Source: Janibacter cremeus (GTDB taxonomy: Bacteria; Actinomycetota; Actinomycetes; Actinomycetales; Dermatophilaceae). From it: 64,000 nt of DNA. The number at the start of each line of letters is the position of its first letter. Position 1 is the stretch's first letter. Shown piece by piece: positions 50,076 to 58,997 of this stretch. The DNA lies in assembly GCF_013409205.1 (NCBI RefSeq), contig NZ_JACCAE010000001.1, positions 2,418,001 through 2,482,000 on the forward strand, in the 5' to 3' direction. Both the position numbers and the translations under genes were made by a program. A model generated the notes under the pieces. It was given only the letters and a program-made list of their open reading frames with translations, did no database searches and was not told where the DNA came from.

Positions 50076-51458
50076 GTGGACGACCTGATGAGCCAGACCG
50101 TCACCCCCTCAGGCACGCAGCCCGACGGAGCGCCTGACCCCGTGCCCCTTCCGCCCCATGACGAGGGGCGCCGCACCTACGTCATCGACACCTCGGTCCT
50201 GCTCTCCGACCCGCGGGCGGTGCTGCGCTTCAAGGAGCACGAGGTGGTGCTGCCGGTCGTCGTCGTGACCGAGCTCGAGGGCAAGCGGCACCACCCGGAG
50301 CTCGGCTACTTCGCACGCACCGCGTTGCGCCTCCTCGACGACCTGCGGGTCAAGGCCGGACGCCTCGACGCGCCGGTCGACGTCGGTGGCGACGGCGGGA
50401 CCCTGCGCGTCGAGCTCAACCACACCGACCCCGGCTCGCTGCCATCGGGGTTCCAGCTCGGGGACAACGACACCCGCATCCTCGCGGTGGCCAAGAACCT
50501 CTCCCTCGAGGGCGCCGAGGTGACGATCGTCTCCAAGGACCTGCCGATGCGGGTCAAGGCCTCCGCCGTGGGGCTGGACGCGCAGGAGTACCGCCACGAG
50601 CAGACCCGGGCCGACTCCGGCTGGACCGGGATGGCCGAGCTGGAGCTGAGCGGTGGGGAGGTCGACCACCTCTACGAGACCGGGCGGGTGGAGAACCTCG
50701 CCGCCGCGGAGATGCCCTGCCACACGGGCTTGAAGATCATCTCCGAGCGCGGCAACGCCTTGGGTCGCGTGGGCGCGGACAAGCAGGTGCGGCTGGTGCG
50801 CGGCGACCGGGACGCCTTCGGCCTGCACGGCCGCTCCGCCGAGCAGCGGATCGCCCTCGATCTCCTGCTCGACCCCGACGTCGGCATCGTCAGCCTCGGC
50901 GGGCGGGCCGGCACGGGCAAGAGCGCGCTGGCGATGTGCGCGGGTCTCGAGGCGGTCATGGAGCGGCGCCAGCATCGCAAGGTGGTCGTCTTCCGGCCGC
51001 TGTACGCCGTCGGCGGTCAGGAGCTGGGCTACCTGCCCGGCAGCGAGCAGGAGAAGATGGGGCCGTGGGCGCAGGCCGTCCACGACACGCTCGGCGCCCT
51101 GGTGTCGAAGGAGGTCGTGGAGGAGATCATCGACCGCGACATGCTGGAGGTCCTGCCGCTGACCCACATCCGCGGCCGCAGCCTCCACGACGCCTTCGTC
51201 ATCGTCGACGAGGCGCAGAGCCTGGAGCGCAATGTCCTGCTCACCGTGATGTCCCGCATCGGGCAGAACTCCAAGGTCGTGCTCACCCACGACGTGGCCC
51301 AGCGCGACAACCTGCGCGTCGGCCGCCACGACGGGGTCGCGGCGGTCATCGAGACGCTCAAGGGGCACCCGCTCTTCTCCCACGTCACCCTCACCCGCAG
51401 TGAGCGCAGCCCGATCGCGGCCCTGGTGACGGACCTGCTCGAGGGCAGTGACGTGTGA
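50076..51458 (+). CDS. PhoH2-type PIN-PhoH ATPase
   Basis: A 460-residue protein with an N-terminal PIN ribonuclease domain ([12 protein letters not shown] near residue 35, [32 protein letters not shown]) and a C-terminal PhoH P-loop domain ([13 protein letters not shown] near 270, [23 protein letters not shown]). This fusion is the mycobacterial PhoH2, a sequence-specific RNA helicase and ribonuclease. GTG start. It may be paired with an upstream antitoxin, but none is convincing here. A hairpin terminator follows. Confidence 0.93.
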   Translation: MDDLMSQTVTPSGTQPDGAPDPVPLPPHDEGRRTYVIDTSVLLSDPRAVLRFKEHEVVLPVVVVTELEGKRHHPELGYFARTALRLLDDLRVKAGRLDAPVDVGGDGGTLRVELNHTDPGSLPSGFQLGDNDTRILAVAKNLSLEGAEVTIVSKDLPMRVKASAVGLDAQEYRHEQTRADSGWTGMAELELSGGEVDHLYETGRVENLAAAEMPCHTGLKIISERGNALGRVGADKQVRLVRGDRDAFGLHGRSAEQRIALDLLLDPDVGIVSLGGRAGTGKSALAMCAGLEAVMERRQHRKVVVFRPLYAVGGQELGYLPGSEQEKMGPWAQAVHDTLGALVSKEVVEEIIDRDMLEVLPLTHIRGRSLHDAFVIVDEAQSLERNVLLTVMSRIGQNSKVVLTHDVAQRDNLRVGRHDGVAAVIETLKGHPLFSHVTLTRSERSPIAALVTDLLEGSDV

Positions 51459-51472
51459 TCTGCGCCTCATGC

Positions 51473-51510
51473 CGAAGGGGGCGCCCGCCGACGGTGGGCC
51501 GCCCCCTTCG
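51473..51510 (+). terminator. hairpin terminator after phoH2
   Basis: CGAAGGGGGCG (51473-51483) and CGCCCCCTTCG (51500-51510) pair perfectly, extended imperfectly by CCCGCC with GGTGGG. It is built from an inverted pair of the CGAAGGGGG word and lies 14 bp after the stop. Confidence 0.85.
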
Positions 51511-51528
51511 TGCGTGTCGACCCAGGGG

Positions 51529-51628
51529 TTGGCAGTAGGGCGGAGGTCAACTAAGGTCTCGACTCGGTAACAGCGGGGTTGCGCCACCGGGCCGGCCCTG
51601 CCTCAACAGCCACTCCTGCGGAGTGGCT
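51529..51628 (+). promoter_or_regulatory. promoter and hairpin leader of the transglycosylase-like gene
   Basis: TTGGCA (51529-51534), a 17-nt spacer and TAAGGT (51552-51557) form a good promoter. The roughly 90-nt leader ends in a perfect 9-bp hairpin, AGCCACTCC-TGC-GGAGTGGCT (51608-51628), only 9 nt before the AAGGAG site. That placement suits control of translation, but no ligand or regulator can be named. Confidence 0.55.
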
Positions 51629-51652
51629 GTCGTCATGGAAGGAGCTGGTGAC

Positions 51653-52450
51653 GTGGGCTCGCAGAGCTACACGCCACGGCACGGCGCACGGCATGCGGCG
51701 CCATCGCGCCCCAATCCCGCAGCAGCGGCCATCCGAGCCGCCGCCCGCCGACCCGTCATCAGTGGCGCGGTCGCGGTGGCGATGCTGGGTTCAGTCGGCG
51801 CCACGCTCGCCATCGGTGACCCGGCGGACGCCGAGGGCATCACGGCAGCCGCGCTGGTCGCTCCCCAGCAGAGCGACGCCGGTGGGGGTCAGGGCGGGGT
51901 GGCAGGGTCGGCCGACACGACCGACCAGGACACCGCTCGACTCGCAGAGAGCCGTCGCTCGACCAACGTCTCCCGAAGCGCGTCCCGTGAGGAGGCCCGC
52001 CGTCAGGCCGAGAAGCAGAAGAAGGCCAAGGAGGCGAAGGCCGAGAAGGAGGCACGGAAGAAGGAGGCTGCGCGGGAGAAGAGGGAGGCCGCCAAACCCG
52101 TCAGCGAGCGTGACTTCACCTCCGCCCAGATCGCCGGGATCCAGGCAGACCCCAAGCCCTACGCCATCGAGCTGATGCGAGGGTACGGCTGGGACGACGG
52201 TCAGTGGGGCTGCCTCGAGCAGCTGTGGATCGGCGAGAGCGACTGGGACTGGAACGCGACCAACTCATCCTCCGGTGCCTACGGCATCCCGCAGGCCCTG
52301 CCCGCGGAGAAGATGGCCACCCACGGCAGCGACTGGAAGACCAACCCGATCACCCAGATCGACTGGGGCCTGAACTACATCAAGCTCAGCTACGGCAGCC
52401 CCTGCGGCGCCCTGAACTTCTGGAACAACCAGAGCCCGCACTGGTACTGA
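51653..52450 (+). CDS. secreted lytic transglycosylase-like protein
   Basis: A 265-residue exported protein from a GTG with AAGGAG upstream. Order: basic N-terminus, hydrophobic signal (VISGAVAVAMLGSVGATLAIG), a low-complexity linker, a Lys/Glu/Ala coiled coil (about residues 115-155, EKQKKAKEAKAEKEARK), and a C-terminal domain with WGCLEQLWIGESDWDWNAT, SSSGAYGIPQALP and LNYIKLSYGSPCGA. The ES/GAYGIPQ pattern is that of SLT-type peptidoglycan lytic enzymes, with the Glu in GES as candidate acid. ATG at 51635 is an alternative start. Confidence 0.85.
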   Translation: MGSQSYTPRHGARHAAPSRPNPAAAAIRAAARRPVISGAVAVAMLGSVGATLAIGDPADAEGITAAALVAPQQSDAGGGQGGVAGSADTTDQDTARLAESRRSTNVSRSASREEARRQAEKQKKAKEAKAEKEARKKEAAREKREAAKPVSERDFTSAQIAGIQADPKPYAIELMRGYGWDDGQWGCLEQLWIGESDWDWNATNSSSGAYGIPQALPAEKMATHGSDWKTNPITQIDWGLNYIKLSYGSPCGALNFWNNQSPHWY

Positions 52451-52478
52451 TCGCGCACGACGAAGCCCCGGGTCCGGC

Positions 52479-53435
52479 TCAGAGCTTGCGCAGCCGGATC
52501 CTGCGGACCTGATGGTCCGCCCCCTTCGTCAGCACGAGGGTCGCCCGACCCCGCGTCGGCAGGACGTTGTCCACGAGGTTGGGCTCGTTGATCGTCTCGA
52601 AGATGTGCAGTGCGCGGGCCTCGGCCTGCTCGTCGGTGAGGTCGGCGTAGCGGTGGAAGTAGGATTGGGGGTCGGCGAAGGAAGTCTGTCGTAGGCGCAG
52701 GAAGCGGTTGACGTACCACTGACGGATGTCGCCCACGTTGGCGTCGACGTAGACCGAGAAGTCGAAGAAGTCGCTGACGGCCAGACCGGAGCGTCCGTCC
52801 TGGCGTGTCCCCGGGGGCTGCAGGACGTTCAGCCCCTCGACGATGAGCACGTCGGGCTGGCGCACGACGATCTGCTCGTCCGGGACGATGTCGTAGGTCA
52901 GGTGCGAGTAGACCGGCGCGAAGACCTCCGGTTGGCCGGCCTTGACCGCCGAGATGAAGCGCAGGAGCGCCCGACGGTCGTAGGACTCCGGGAAGCCCTT
53001 GCGCTGCAGCAGGCCACGGCGTTCCAGCTCGGCGTTCGGCAGGAGGAAGCCGTCGGTCGTCACGAGGTCGACCTTGGGCGTGTCCGGCCACCGCTGCATC
53101 AGCTCACGCAGGATGCGGGCGGTCGTGGACTTGCCGACCGCGACGGACCCGGCCACGCCGATGACGAAGGGGGCCTTCGGCGGGCGTTCCCCGAGGAAGG
53201 TCGAGGTGATCCGGTGCAGACGTGTCGTGGCCGAGACGTAGAAGGTCAGCAGCCGGGAGAGCGGGAGGTAGACCTCCTGGACCTCGTCGAGGTCGATGGG
53301 ATCGCTCAGTCCCCGCAGGCGGGCCAGATCGCCCTCGTCGAGATTGAGCGGATGGTTCTCGCGCAAGCGGGCCCACGCATCGCGGTCGAGCTCGACGAAG
53401 GGGGACGGCAACGTCGCCGTGATGGCGGAGGACAC
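52479..53435 (-). CDS. coaA: pantothenate kinase, type I
   Basis: First step of coenzyme A synthesis. The 318-residue protein has the P-loop [15 protein letters not shown] near residue 95, [26 protein letters not shown] and [11 protein letters not shown]. The GTG at 53435 is preceded on the minus strand by CACAAT 6 nt away (53442-53447), so it is probably leaderless. Divergent from glmS across 58 bp. Confidence 0.95.
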   Translation of the reverse strand: MSSAITATLPSPFVELDRDAWARLRENHPLNLDEGDLARLRGLSDPIDLDEVQEVYLPLSRLLTFYVSATTRLHRITSTFLGERPPKAPFVIGVAGSVAVGKSTTARILRELMQRWPDTPKVDLVTTDGFLLPNAELERRGLLQRKGFPESYDRRALLRFISAVKAGQPEVFAPVYSHLTYDIVPDEQIVVRQPDVLIVEGLNVLQPPGTRQDGRSGLAVSDFFDFSVYVDANVGDIRQWYVNRFLRLRQTSFADPQSYFHRYADLTDEQAEARALHIFETINEPNLVDNVLPTRGRATLVLTKGADHQVRRIRLRKL

Positions 53436-53493
53436 GCGCCCATTGTGTCTCACGTGGTCTGCGCCCCGTACACGGACGGTTAACCTGTCCCGC
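53436..53493. promoter_or_regulatory. divergent leaderless promoters of coaA and glmS
   Basis: Within 58 bp are CACAAT (minus strand, 53442-53447; 6 nt before coaA) and TAACCT (plus strand, 53481-53486; 7 nt before glmS). No ribosome binding site is present on either side. The glmS ribozyme known from Firmicutes is not seen and would not fit in this gap. Confidence 0.6.
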
Positions 53494-55353
53494 ATGTGTG
53501 GAATCGTTGGATACGTCGGCCCGGACGCGAGTGCACGCTCCCTCGACGTCGTGATGGAGGGCCTCTCTCGGCTCGAGTACCGCGGGTACGACTCCGCGGG
53601 CGTCGCCCTCGTCGCCGGGGACACGGTCTTCACGGACAAGCGGGCCGGCAAGCTGGCCAACCTGCGCGCTGCGCTGGAGTCCGAGGCGCTCCCGGTGTCC
53701 TCGACGGCCATCGGCCACACCCGCTGGGCCACCCACGGCGGTCCGACCCACGAGAACGCCCACCCGCACCGGGGCGGGGACGACGGCAAGATCGCGGTGG
53801 TCCACAACGGCATCGTCGAGAACTTCCACGCGCTGAAGGGCGAGCTGCTCGCGCAGGGCGTGCAGTTCACCTCCGAGACCGACACGGAGGTCGCGGCCCA
53901 CATGCTGGCTGCTGCGTTCGCCGCGACGGGTGACCTCACCGAGGCGATGCGCCGCGTGGTGGGCCGCCTCGAGGGTGCCTTCACCCTCCTGGCGATCCAC
54001 GCCGACCAGCCCGATGTCGTCGTCGCCGCGCGTCGCAACAGCCCCCTGGTCGTCGGCCTCGGTGACGGGGAGAACTTCCTCGGCTCCGACGTGGCGGCCT
54101 TCATCGGGCACACCAAGCAGGCCGTCGAGCTCGAGCAGGACCAGATCGTCACGATCACCCCGGACACGTACCGGGTGATCAACTTCGACGGCACCGAGGG
54201 AGAGGGCCGCCCCTACGAGGTGACCTGGGACGCGGCCGCCGCGGAGAAGGGCGGCTTCGACACCTTCATGGAGAAGGAGATCCACGACCAGCCGCAGGCG
54301 GTCGGGGACACGCTGCTCGGTCGCACCGACGCGCAGGGCCGCCTCGTGCTCGACGAGCTGCGCATCGACGAGGAGAAGCTCCGGGCCGTCGACCGGATCA
54401 CGATCGTCGCCTGCGGCACCGCCGCCTACGCCGGCACAGTGGCCAAGTACGCCATCGAGCACTGGACCCGGATCCCCGTCGAGGTCGCCCTCGCCCACGA
54501 GTTCCGCTACTGCGACCCGATCGTCGACGAGCGCACCCTCGTGGTCTCGATCAGCCAGTCCGGTGAGACGGCCGACACCGCGATGGCAGTGCGTCACGCG
54601 CGCTCGCTCGGCGCACTGACGGTCTCCGTCTGCAACACCCACGGTGCGACGATCCCGCGTGAGTCGGACGCGGTGCTCTACACCCACGCCGGACCGGAGA
54701 TCGCGGTTGCCTCGACCAAGGCCTTCCTCGCGCAGATCACCGCCTGCTACGTCCTGGGTCTCTATCTGGCGCAGCTGCGAGGGGAGACCTTCGCCGATGA
54801 CGCCAAGGCCGTGATGGCCGAGCTGCACACGGTCCCGGACAAGATCGCCTCGTTGCTGACGACGATGGACCGCGTGCAGGAGATCGCCCGTTTCATGTCG
54901 GACACCCGCGCGGTGCTCTTCCTCGGTCGCCACGTCGGCTTCCCGATCGCGATGGAGGGGGCACTGAAGCTCAAGGAGCTGGCCTACATCCACGCCGAGG
55001 GCTTCGCCGCCGGGGAGCTCAAGCACGGCCCGATCGCGCTCATCGAGCCCGGTCAACCGGTCTTCATCGTCGTGCCCGGCCCGGACACCCCCAACGAGCT
55101 GCACAAGAAGGTCGTCTCCAACATCCAGGAGATCCGCGCCCGCGGGGCCCGCACGCTCGTCATCGCCCAGGAGGACGACGAGGAGGTCACCCCCTTCGCC
55201 GACGAGGTCATCAGGGTGCCGCACACCTCGCCGCTGCTCCAGCCGCTGTTGACGGTCGTGCCGCTGCAGGTCTTCGCCCTGCACCTGTCCACGGCCAAGG
55301 GTCTGGACGTCGACCAGCCGCGCAACCTGGCCAAGTCCGTCACCGTCGAATGA
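53494..55353 (+). CDS. glmS: glutamine-fructose-6-phosphate aminotransferase (isomerising)
   Basis: Makes glucosamine-6-phosphate, the entry to amino sugars. The 619-residue protein begins MCGIVGYVG, with Cys2 as the glutaminase nucleophile, which fixes the start. [10 protein letters not shown] and HTRWATHG complete the N-terminal domain; the C-terminal SIS pair shows ACGTAAYAG and [10 protein letters not shown], ending [13 protein letters not shown]. With nagA and glmU in this window it forms the route from fructose-6-P to UDP-GlcNAc. Confidence 0.97.
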   Translation: MCGIVGYVGPDASARSLDVVMEGLSRLEYRGYDSAGVALVAGDTVFTDKRAGKLANLRAALESEALPVSSTAIGHTRWATHGGPTHENAHPHRGGDDGKIAVVHNGIVENFHALKGELLAQGVQFTSETDTEVAAHMLAAAFAATGDLTEAMRRVVGRLEGAFTLLAIHADQPDVVVAARRNSPLVVGLGDGENFLGSDVAAFIGHTKQAVELEQDQIVTITPDTYRVINFDGTEGEGRPYEVTWDAAAAEKGGFDTFMEKEIHDQPQAVGDTLLGRTDAQGRLVLDELRIDEEKLRAVDRITIVACGTAAYAGTVAKYAIEHWTRIPVEVALAHEFRYCDPIVDERTLVVSISQSGETADTAMAVRHARSLGALTVSVCNTHGATIPRESDAVLYTHAGPEIAVASTKAFLAQITACYVLGLYLAQLRGETFADDAKAVMAELHTVPDKIASLLTTMDRVQEIARFMSDTRAVLFLGRHVGFPIAMEGALKLKELAYIHAEGFAAGELKHGPIALIEPGQPVFIVVPGPDTPNELHKKVVSNIQEIRARGARTLVIAQEDDEEVTPFADEVIRVPHTSPLLQPLLTVVPLQVFALHLSTAKGLDVDQPRNLAKSVTVE

Positions 55354-55369
55354 GCGGCAGGAGCGCGCG

Positions 55370-55732
55370 GTGATCGTCGGGCTCGGGATCGACATCGTCG
55401 ACATGGCGCGCCTCGGCGCCCGGCTCGACCGCACACCGGGGCTGCGCGAGCGCGTCTTCACCGAGGCCGAACGTGACCTGCCGTTGCGCTCACTCGCAGC
55501 GCGGTTCGCGGCCAAGGAGGCCACCGGCAAGGCGCTGTGCACCCCCGGTGACCTGCCGTGGCAGGAGGCCGAGGTGACGAAGGGGGAGCACGGTGAGCCG
55601 ATCCTCGTGGTCACCGGGGCCGTCGCCGCCCGCGCCGAACTGCTCGGCGTCACCCGCCTGCACATCTCCCTCAGCCACGACGGCGGCATCGCCACCGCGA
55701 TCGTCATCGCCGAGTCCGAGGGTGCCCCCTGA
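55370..55732 (+). CDS. acpS: holo-[acyl-carrier-protein] synthase
   Basis: Transfers phosphopantetheine from CoA to acyl carrier protein. The 120-residue protein contains GLGIDIVDMARLG and FAAKEATGKAL, the metal and CoA-binding signatures, and LHISLSHDGGIATA at the end. GTG with CAGGAG upstream, 16 bp after glmS. Cotranscription with glmS is likely. Confidence 0.94.
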   Translation: MIVGLGIDIVDMARLGARLDRTPGLRERVFTEAERDLPLRSLAARFAAKEATGKALCTPGDLPWQEAEVTKGEHGEPILVVTGAVAARAELLGVTRLHISLSHDGGIATAIVIAESEGAP

Positions 55733-55743
55733 GTCACTCGATT

Positions 55744-55845
55744 ATCGGGTCACCCGATGAACCCCGCCCTCACAAGAGTATGAAACTCATGCGAACCGGG
55801 GGAAAGTCATGCTCAGTCGGATCCGTCCCGTGGTGGCGGTAACGT
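55744..55845 (+). promoter_or_regulatory. promoter region of nnrDE with 15-bp palindrome
   Basis: A/T-richer than its surroundings. ATCGGGT-C-ACCCGAT (55744-55758) is a perfect palindrome, followed by GAGTATGAAACTC (a 4-bp inverted repeat) and the leaderless -10 TAACGT (55840-55845), 7 nt before the GTG. The palindrome lies about 85 bp upstream of the start, suitable for an activator or remote operator. Confidence 0.5.
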
Positions 55846-55852
55846 CGCACAC

Positions 55853-57328
55853 GTGATCACCGGGTACTCAGTCGAGACGATCCGCCGGGCCGAGGCCGCG
55901 CTGCCCGACCTCCTCGAGAGCGGCGAGCTGATGAGCCGCGCAGCCAAGGGCGTTGCCCGGCTGACGAGCGGCCGCATGCGCGACCGTGGCCTTCGTCGGG
56001 TCACGGGTCTGGTCGGGCCCGGCAACAACGGCGCCGACACCCTCTACGCGATCGCGCGACTGGCCCGCCGCGGGTTCGACGCCACCGCCGTGTGCGTCGA
56101 CCCGAAGTCCTCGCCGACCGTCACCGCCGCCGCGGAGCAGGCCCGCTCACGTGGGGTCCGCATCCTCACCGGCGAGGGCGCCGAGGCACTCACCGCGATC
56201 GCCCGGGCCGAGGTGGTGCTCGACGGCATCACCGGCATCGGTGGACGCCCGGGGCTTCCCCCCTTCGCCCGAGCGTGGGTGGACACCATCCGCGACCGCA
56301 CCTGGGTCATCGCCGTCGACACCCCGAGTGGGCAACCCGTCGAGGGCGGGCCGATGGTCGCGGACGCGGTGTTCGCGGACGAGACGGTGACCTTCGGGGC
56401 GCCCAAGGGGGTCCATCTGCTGCCGTCGACCGAGCCGACCTGCGGGATCCTCACCGTCCTGGACATCGGCCTCGACCTCACGGATGCCACCCCGACCGTC
56501 GTGCGACTGACCCCCGACGACGTGCCGACGCTCTGGCCGGTCCCGACCGTCGAGGACGACAAGTACTCCCGCGGCGTGCTCGGCATCATCGCTGGAGGCG
56601 AGCGGTACACGGGCGCAGCGGTGCTCGTGACCACTGCAGCGGTGACGGCCGGGGCGGGGATGGTCCGCTACGTCGGCCCGCAGGCGCCGACCGATCTGGT
56701 GCGTCGGGCGGTCCCCGAGGCGGTTCCGGGCGTGGGGAGGGTCCAGGCCTGGTGCATCGGCTCCGGTCTCGACCCGGAGGCGACCGGCGAGGGGGCGGCG
56801 GAGCAGGTGGCCGCGGCCAGGGAAGCCCTCGCCTCCGACCTGCCGGTCCTCCTCGACGCAGGTGGTCTCGACCTCCTCGTCGGACCCCGTGAGGCACCGA
56901 CCCTCCTCACCCCGCACGCGGGGGAGTGCGCCCGGATGCTGACCCGGTTGCGCGGCCGCACGACCGACCTCACCCGGGCCGAGGTCGAGGGCGACCCACT
57001 CGCGCACGCCCGGACGCTCGCCCGCCTCACCGGCGCGACCGTCCTGCTCAAGGGCGCGGTCACCCACGTCGTCGACGCCGATGGCCCCGTCCACGTACAC
57101 GACGACGCGCCCGCGTGGCTGGCCACGGCCGGCTCGGGGGACGCCCTCGCCGGGCTCGTGGGGACGCTTCTCGCTGCCGGCCTCGACCCGATGACGGCTG
57201 CGTCCCTCGGTGCGCTCGTCCACGGTCAGGCCGCGCAGGACGCCAACCCCGGTGGGCCGGTGCGGGCACTCGACGTGGCACACGCGATCGGGTCGGGCAT
57301 CGCGACCCTCCTGCGGGAGGCGGACTAG
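55853..57328 (+). CDS. nnrDE: bifunctional NAD(P)H-hydrate epimerase/dehydratase
   Basis: Repairs hydrated NADH and NADPH. The 491-residue protein joins an N-terminal epimerase (VGPGNNGADTLYAIARL near residue 53, IAVDTPSGQP) to a C-terminal ADP-dependent dehydratase (YSRGVLGIIAGGERYTGAA, LTPHAGECARML, LATAGSGDALAGLVG). GTG start, leaderless. The last 4 bp overlap the convergent ACT-domain gene. Confidence 0.94.
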   Translation: MITGYSVETIRRAEAALPDLLESGELMSRAAKGVARLTSGRMRDRGLRRVTGLVGPGNNGADTLYAIARLARRGFDATAVCVDPKSSPTVTAAAEQARSRGVRILTGEGAEALTAIARAEVVLDGITGIGGRPGLPPFARAWVDTIRDRTWVIAVDTPSGQPVEGGPMVADAVFADETVTFGAPKGVHLLPSTEPTCGILTVLDIGLDLTDATPTVVRLTPDDVPTLWPVPTVEDDKYSRGVLGIIAGGERYTGAAVLVTTAAVTAGAGMVRYVGPQAPTDLVRRAVPEAVPGVGRVQAWCIGSGLDPEATGEGAAEQVAAAREALASDLPVLLDAGGLDLLVGPREAPTLLTPHAGECARMLTRLRGRTTDLTRAEVEGDPLAHARTLARLTGATVLLKGAVTHVVDADGPVHVHDDAPAWLATAGSGDALAGLVGTLLAAGLDPMTAASLGALVHGQAAQDANPGGPVRALDVAHAIGSGIATLLREAD

Positions 57329-57882
57329 ATCGGCTCCGGCACCTCGCCCCAGGCAGGGTTGTCGTCACCGTCGTCGAGCCGGATGTCCAGGCTCAGCTGC
57401 GCTGACACCTCGTCCAGGGCGGTGCGCAGGTTGGTCAGGTCGACGTCCGGGGCCACCCCGACCACGGCAACGGCCTCGAAGAGTCGTTCGCCGCTCATCG
57501 GGGCGTCACCGGTGGAGGTGTGGAACTCCTGGATGCCCAGTCCCCGGTCGGCCAGAGCCACGGTGATCTCGCGCACGATGCCCGGCTGGTCCTGGCCGAC
57601 GGCGACCAGTCGGGTCGGGGTGAGGTCCCCGTCCCCGGGTGCCGCGGTGGTTGCTGCCGTCACCTCCACGACGTCGACGTCACGCAGATCGCGCACGGCC
57701 GCGGACAGGTCCTCGACCCGGTCCTCCTCGAGCTCGACGAGGACCGCGCCGGCAAAGGTGCCGCCCAGCCGACCCATCTGGCTCTCCAGCCAGTTGCCGC
57801 CCTGCTCGGCGACGGTCTCGGCGAGCTCGGCGACCAGTCCGGGCCGGTCCGCGGCGATCAGGCTGACGACGACGGTGCGCAT
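57325..57882 (-). CDS. tandem ACT-domain (GcvR-like) protein
   Basis: A 185-residue cytoplasmic protein made of two ACT domains: VVSLIAADRPGLVAELAETV and VAVGQDQPGIVREITVALAD. These bind small ligands such as amino acids and resemble GcvR, a regulator of glycine cleavage in E. coli. No DNA-binding domain is present. The ATG at 57882 has TAACCT 6 nt upstream on the minus strand: leaderless. Ligand unknown. Confidence 0.88.
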   Translation of the reverse strand: MRTVVVSLIAADRPGLVAELAETVAEQGGNWLESQMGRLGGTFAGAVLVELEEDRVEDLSAAVRDLRDVDVVEVTAATTAAPGDGDLTPTRLVAVGQDQPGIVREITVALADRGLGIQEFHTSTGDAPMSGERLFEAVAVVGVAPDVDLTNLRTALDEVSAQLSLDIRLDDGDDNPAWGEVPEPI

Positions 57883-57906
57883 GCGTTCAGGTTAGCGCCG
57901 TTGCGC

Positions 57907-58950
57907 TCAGGCCTGCGCCGACTCGGCCCACCAGTTGATGCCGCCGTCGACGGCGTACTGGTCGATCCGGGTCAGCTCCTCGTCGGTGAATCCGCCCGAG
58001 TCCAGCGCGCTGAGACTGTTCTCCAACTGGGCGACGTGGCGGGCGCCGACGAGCACGGAGGTCATCCGAGGGTCGCGCAGCGCCCAGGCGAGCGCCATCT
58101 GGGCGAGTGACTGACCCCGCTCCCGCGCGATCGCGTGCAGCCCGCGGATGCGCGTCAGGTTGTCCTCGGTCAGCTGGTCGGCGACCCCGGTCCCGTCCCT
58201 GGCGGCTCGGGAGTCATCGGGGACCCCGTCGAGGTACTTGCCGGTCAGCAGACCCTGCGCCAGCGGGGAGAAGGCGATCGCACCGACCCCGAGATCCTCG
58301 AGCGTGTCGAGCAGGTCGTCCTCGATCCAACGGTTGATCATCGAGTACGACGGCTGGTGGATGAGCAGCGGCGTGCCCAGCTCGCGCAGGATCGCGTAGG
58401 CCTCACGGGTGCGCTGGGGTCCGTAGGAGGAGATGCCCACGTAGAGCGCCTTGCCGGCACGCACGGCCGCGTCGAGGGCGCCCATCGTCTCCTCGAGCGG
58501 GGTCTCCGGGTCGAAGCGGTGGCTGTAGAAGATGTCGACGTAGTCCAGCCCCATCCGCTGCAGCGACTGGTCGAGCGAGGCGAGGAGGTACTTGCGCGAC
58601 CCGCCGCCCTGCCCGTACGGGCCGGGCCACATGTCCCAGCCGGCCTTGGTGGAGATGATCAGCTCGTCGCGGTAGGGACGGAGGTCCTCGGCGAAGATCG
58701 TCCCGAAGTTGCGTTCGGCGCTGCCGTAGGGAGGTCCGTAGTTGTTCGCCAGGTCGAAGTGCGTCACCCCCAGATCGAAGGCGCGCCGCAGGACGGCGCG
58801 TTGTGTCGCCAGCGACTCGCCGTCGCCGAAGTTGTGCCACATGCCCAGGGAGATCGGCGGCAGCGCCAGTCCCGATCGGCCACAACGGCGGTAGCCCATC
58901 GCGTCGTAGCGGGTGTTCGCGGCCCGGTAGTCATCGGTGCGGTAGGTCAT
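57907..58950 (-). CDS. aldo/keto reductase, YghZ/L-glyceraldehyde-3-phosphate reductase type
   Basis: A 347-residue NADPH-dependent reductase. The catalytic tetrad is visible in FDLANNYGPPYGSAE (Asp, Tyr), LIISTKAGWDMWPG (Lys) and VDIFYSHRFDP (His). YRRCGRSGLALPPISLGMW and the AKR14-like loop fit the YghZ group, which detoxifies methylglyoxal and similar aldehydes. ATG at 58950 with GGCAGG upstream (58959 also possible). Divergent from alr. Confidence 0.91.
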   Translation of the reverse strand: MTYRTDDYRAANTRYDAMGYRRCGRSGLALPPISLGMWHNFGDGESLATQRAVLRRAFDLGVTHFDLANNYGPPYGSAERNFGTIFAEDLRPYRDELIISTKAGWDMWPGPYGQGGGSRKYLLASLDQSLQRMGLDYVDIFYSHRFDPETPLEETMGALDAAVRAGKALYVGISSYGPQRTREAYAILRELGTPLLIHQPSYSMINRWIEDDLLDTLEDLGVGAIAFSPLAQGLLTGKYLDGVPDDSRAARDGTGVADQLTEDNLTRIRGLHAIARERGQSLAQMALAWALRDPRMTSVLVGARHVAQLENSLSALDSGGFTDEELTRIDQYAVDGGINWWAESAQA

Positions 58951-58997
58951 GCCTGCCATCCTGCCCCTTGTGTGCGGCCTAGACTGGCCGACGGCCC

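Noticed and set aside
49816..50088. A 90-codon frame overlapping phoH2, possibly an antitoxin
   Set aside because: Codon bias is weak and no binding site precedes it; not annotated as a gene, only mentioned as a possibility.
53436..53493. glmS ribozyme in the glmS leader
   Set aside because: The gap is only 58 bp and carries a leaderless promoter; no ribozyme could fit.
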